DNA of 64,000 nt, from the NCBI RefSeq assembly GCF_003885045.1, contig NZ_RHJS01000002.1, forward strand, positions 1,364,001-1,428,000, read 5' to 3'. Position numbers and translations under genes: made by a program. The stretch comes from Schaedlerella arabinosiphila. GTDB taxonomy: Bacteria > Bacillota > Clostridia > Lachnospirales > Lachnospiraceae. The notes under the pieces were generated by a model that saw nothing but the letters and a program-made list of their open reading frames with translations, was not told where the DNA came from and did not search any database. Shown one piece after another: positions 62,699-64,000 of the stretch (positions are counted from its first letter, which is position 1; each line of letters begins with the position of its first letter).

Positions 62699-62881
62699 TT
62701 ATTGGATTCCCGCATCTTCCAGAATGCTTTTTTGTGTTCCGGACTTTATTTCATCCTTGTGCCTTGGAATTGAAAATTTTTTGTTGGATATCGGGCTGTA
62801 CCAGATGTCATGACGCTTGCCATGCCTGAGAAGATAGCAGCCATTTTTCTTAAGTATTTTTAGTAGCTCCGAGGTTTTCAT
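62699..62881 (-). CDS. hicA: HicA-family mRNA interferase toxin
   Basis: 60 residues: SELLKILKKNGCYLLRHGKRHDIWYSP, then KKFSIPRHKDEIKSGTQKSILEDAGI, the dsRBD-like HicA fold with the catalytic His in IPRHKDE. Intact. It cleaves mRNA when freed from HicB. First gene of its operon. Confidence 0.9.
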   Translation of the reverse strand: MKTSELLKILKKNGCYLLRHGKRHDIWYSPISNKKFSIPRHKDEIKSGTQKSILEDAGIQ

Positions 62882-62903
62882 ACATGCTCCTTTCTATAAT
62901 TGA

Positions 62904-62932
62904 ATTATAGTACGTGTGAATACGTATGTCAA
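62904..62932 (-). promoter_or_regulatory. hicAB promoter with palindromic operator
   Basis: Minus strand TTGACA (62932-62927), 17-base spacer, TATAAT (62909-62904). The spacer is filled by TACGT-N6-ACGTA (62911-62926), the likely HicB site, giving autorepression. Confidence 0.75.
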
Positions 62933-63047
62933 GAAAAAGGAATTAGTTTTTTAACCGAAATTTATGTAGAAAAAAACAAAAACAGCGAAAAGCAGATACC
63001 ACTCAGAAATGGGTGGTGTTTTCATGTAGATAAGGCAGGTGAAAAAA

Positions 63048-64000
63048 TTGGCGGCAAAAAAGATAGGCGCCCTGATTACGCTGGACGGTGAAAAAGAGTT
63101 TAACCAGAATGTCACAAGCTGCAACAAGACATTATCCTCCTTAAAATCAGAAATGGGACTGGTGAAAGCGCAGTGTGAAGGGCAGCAGAGAAAGGAAGAA
63201 GAAGTCCGCAAAGGCTTAGAGCACGCAAAGCAGAATTATGAGAAGGTGGCTGACGGCCTTTCTGTTCTGAACAAAGAGCAGGACACTCATACGAAGAGAG
63301 TGGAGGAGCTGAAAGCAGAGTATAAGACCGCCACGGATCGGCTGGAGGAGATGACGAAGGCGGGGGATGCTTCTGAGGATGCTATGAAAGCCCAGGAAGA
63401 AGCGGTGAACGCCTTGTCCCAGGAACTGAAAAAGGAAGAGGCGGCACTGAAAGAAGTCAATGCCGCCATTTCCAAAGGAGAGCAGAACTATAAGACTGCG
63501 GGAAACAAGATCCGGGACTGGGAGACGAAGCTGAACACGGCGGAAGCCCAGACCATTCGCGCATCTGCGGCGCTGAATAAAAATGCGGCTTATATGGATG
63601 AAGCCCGCAATTCCACGGACAAATGCGCTTCCTCTATTGATGAGTTCGGGAAAGAAGTCAAGAAAGCGGAAGCAGTGACTGTTGACTTTGGTACAGTTGT
63701 AAAGACAAACCTGGTCAATTCGATGGTCAATGTGGTAAAAGATACCGCGGTATCCGCGGCGCAGTCCATGATGAGCCTGGAAACAGCGCAGAAGCAGTTC
63801 CGGGCAAGCACAGGAGCGACCACGGAAGAGATGCGGATCTACAAGTTCGTCATGGATGACCTGCACCGGAATAATTATGGGGAAGATATCAACGATGTGG
63901 CGCAGTCTATGGCGTTGGTCAGACAGTATACCGGAGAACTGGACGCATCCAAGATCCGGGATATGACGGAAAATGGAATTGCCATGCGGGACGTGTTTGG
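63048..64000 (+). CDS. Phage tail tape measure protein, N-terminal part
   Basis: The frame runs off the window end (317 residues seen). LAAKKIGALITLDGEKEFNQ followed by long coiled coil (KSEMGLVKAQCEG, EEVRKGLEHAKQNYEK, AAYMDEARNSTDK) and the QFRASTGATTEEMRIYK block identify the clostridial tape measure type. A TTG is the best start, since relatives begin MAAK; GTG at 63039 is possible. No tail chaperone gene precedes it; hicA and a hairpin do. Confidence 0.88.
   Translation, partial: MAAKKIGALITLDGEKEFNQNVTSCNKTLSSLKSEMGLVKAQCEGQQRKEEEVRKGLEHAKQNYEKVADGLSVLNKEQDTHTKRVEELKAEYKTATDRLEEMTKAGDASEDAMKAQEEAVNALSQELKKEEAALKEVNAAISKGEQNYKTAGNKIRDWETKLNTAEAQTIRASAALNKNAAYMDEARNSTDKCASSIDEFGKEVKKAEAVTVDFGTVVKTNLVNSMVNVVKDTAVSAAQSMMSLETAQKQFRASTGATTEEMRIYKFVMDDLHRNNYGEDINDVAQSMALVRQYTGELDASKIRDMTENGIAMRDVF

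Noticed and set aside
1..64000. CRISPR array
   Set aside because: No run of regularly spaced 25-40-base direct repeats with unique spacers and no cas genes were seen.

Overview
The window looks like the chromosome of a spore-forming, anaerobic Firmicute of the Lachnospiraceae (Clostridia). The evidence is moderate-to-high GC in the core genes, Gram-positive promoters and ribosome binding sites, a DinR-type LexA box in front of recA, the gene order recA-recX-rny, pta-ackA followed by yceD-rpmF, a SpoIIM-like protein, TmcAL, methylglyoxal synthase, and two prophages typical of gut Clostridia. I do not name a species.

Region 1 (1-17.4 kb) is the right part of a prophage: the C-terminus of a tail tape measure protein, a tail protein, a large tail hub protein, a further structural protein, holin and a multidomain endolysin. 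It then has three tandem large serine recombinases. A 3.4-kb cassette (alpha/beta hydrolase, MarR, two nitroreductases, a TIGR04076 protein) sits between two tail genes and has its own MarR-controlled promoter. At the extreme right end, between the recombinases and the host junction, lies an AT-rich gene for a RES-domain protein. RES enzymes consume NAD+, so it is a good candidate for a phage-borne defence or toxin gene. The prophage ends inside an aldo/keto reductase gene, of which only the C-terminal two thirds remain here.

Region 2 (17.4-21.3 kb) holds the rest of that redox operon (decarboxylase-like protein and a frameshifted flavodoxin-cyclophilin lipoprotein). It also carries small mobile-element remnants and a type I toxin-antitoxin locus whose toxin is only 30 residues and whose antisense RNA promoter is visible.

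Region 3 (21.3-57.6 kb) is mostly core chromosome: an ECF sigma/anti-sigma pair, tmcAL, mgtE, pta-ackA, yceD-rpmF, iadA with a YfcC-type transporter, an Mrp ATPase, a YczE-like membrane protein, a histidine phosphatase, an ABC-F ATPase and patatin. It continues with ppk-galM-topB, a hexapeptide-repeat protein, a hydroxyacid dehydrogenase, an ABC exporter, mgsA, a sodium/solute symporter, tRNA-Gly, recA-recX, rny, a Nudix hydrolase, a SpoIIM-like protein and a VanRS-like two-component system. Its intergenic spaces contain several repeated or highly structured elements.

Region 4 (57.6-64 kb) is the left end of a second integrated element: a tyrosine integrase with adjacent direct repeats, a Uma2-family protein, one intact and one broken RelE-type toxin with antitoxins, a LexA-like repressor with a divergent Cro-like gene and operators, HicAB, and then directly a tail tape measure gene running off the window. 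Replication, packaging and head genes are absent between the regulators and the tail, so this is either a deleted prophage or a tail-only particle.
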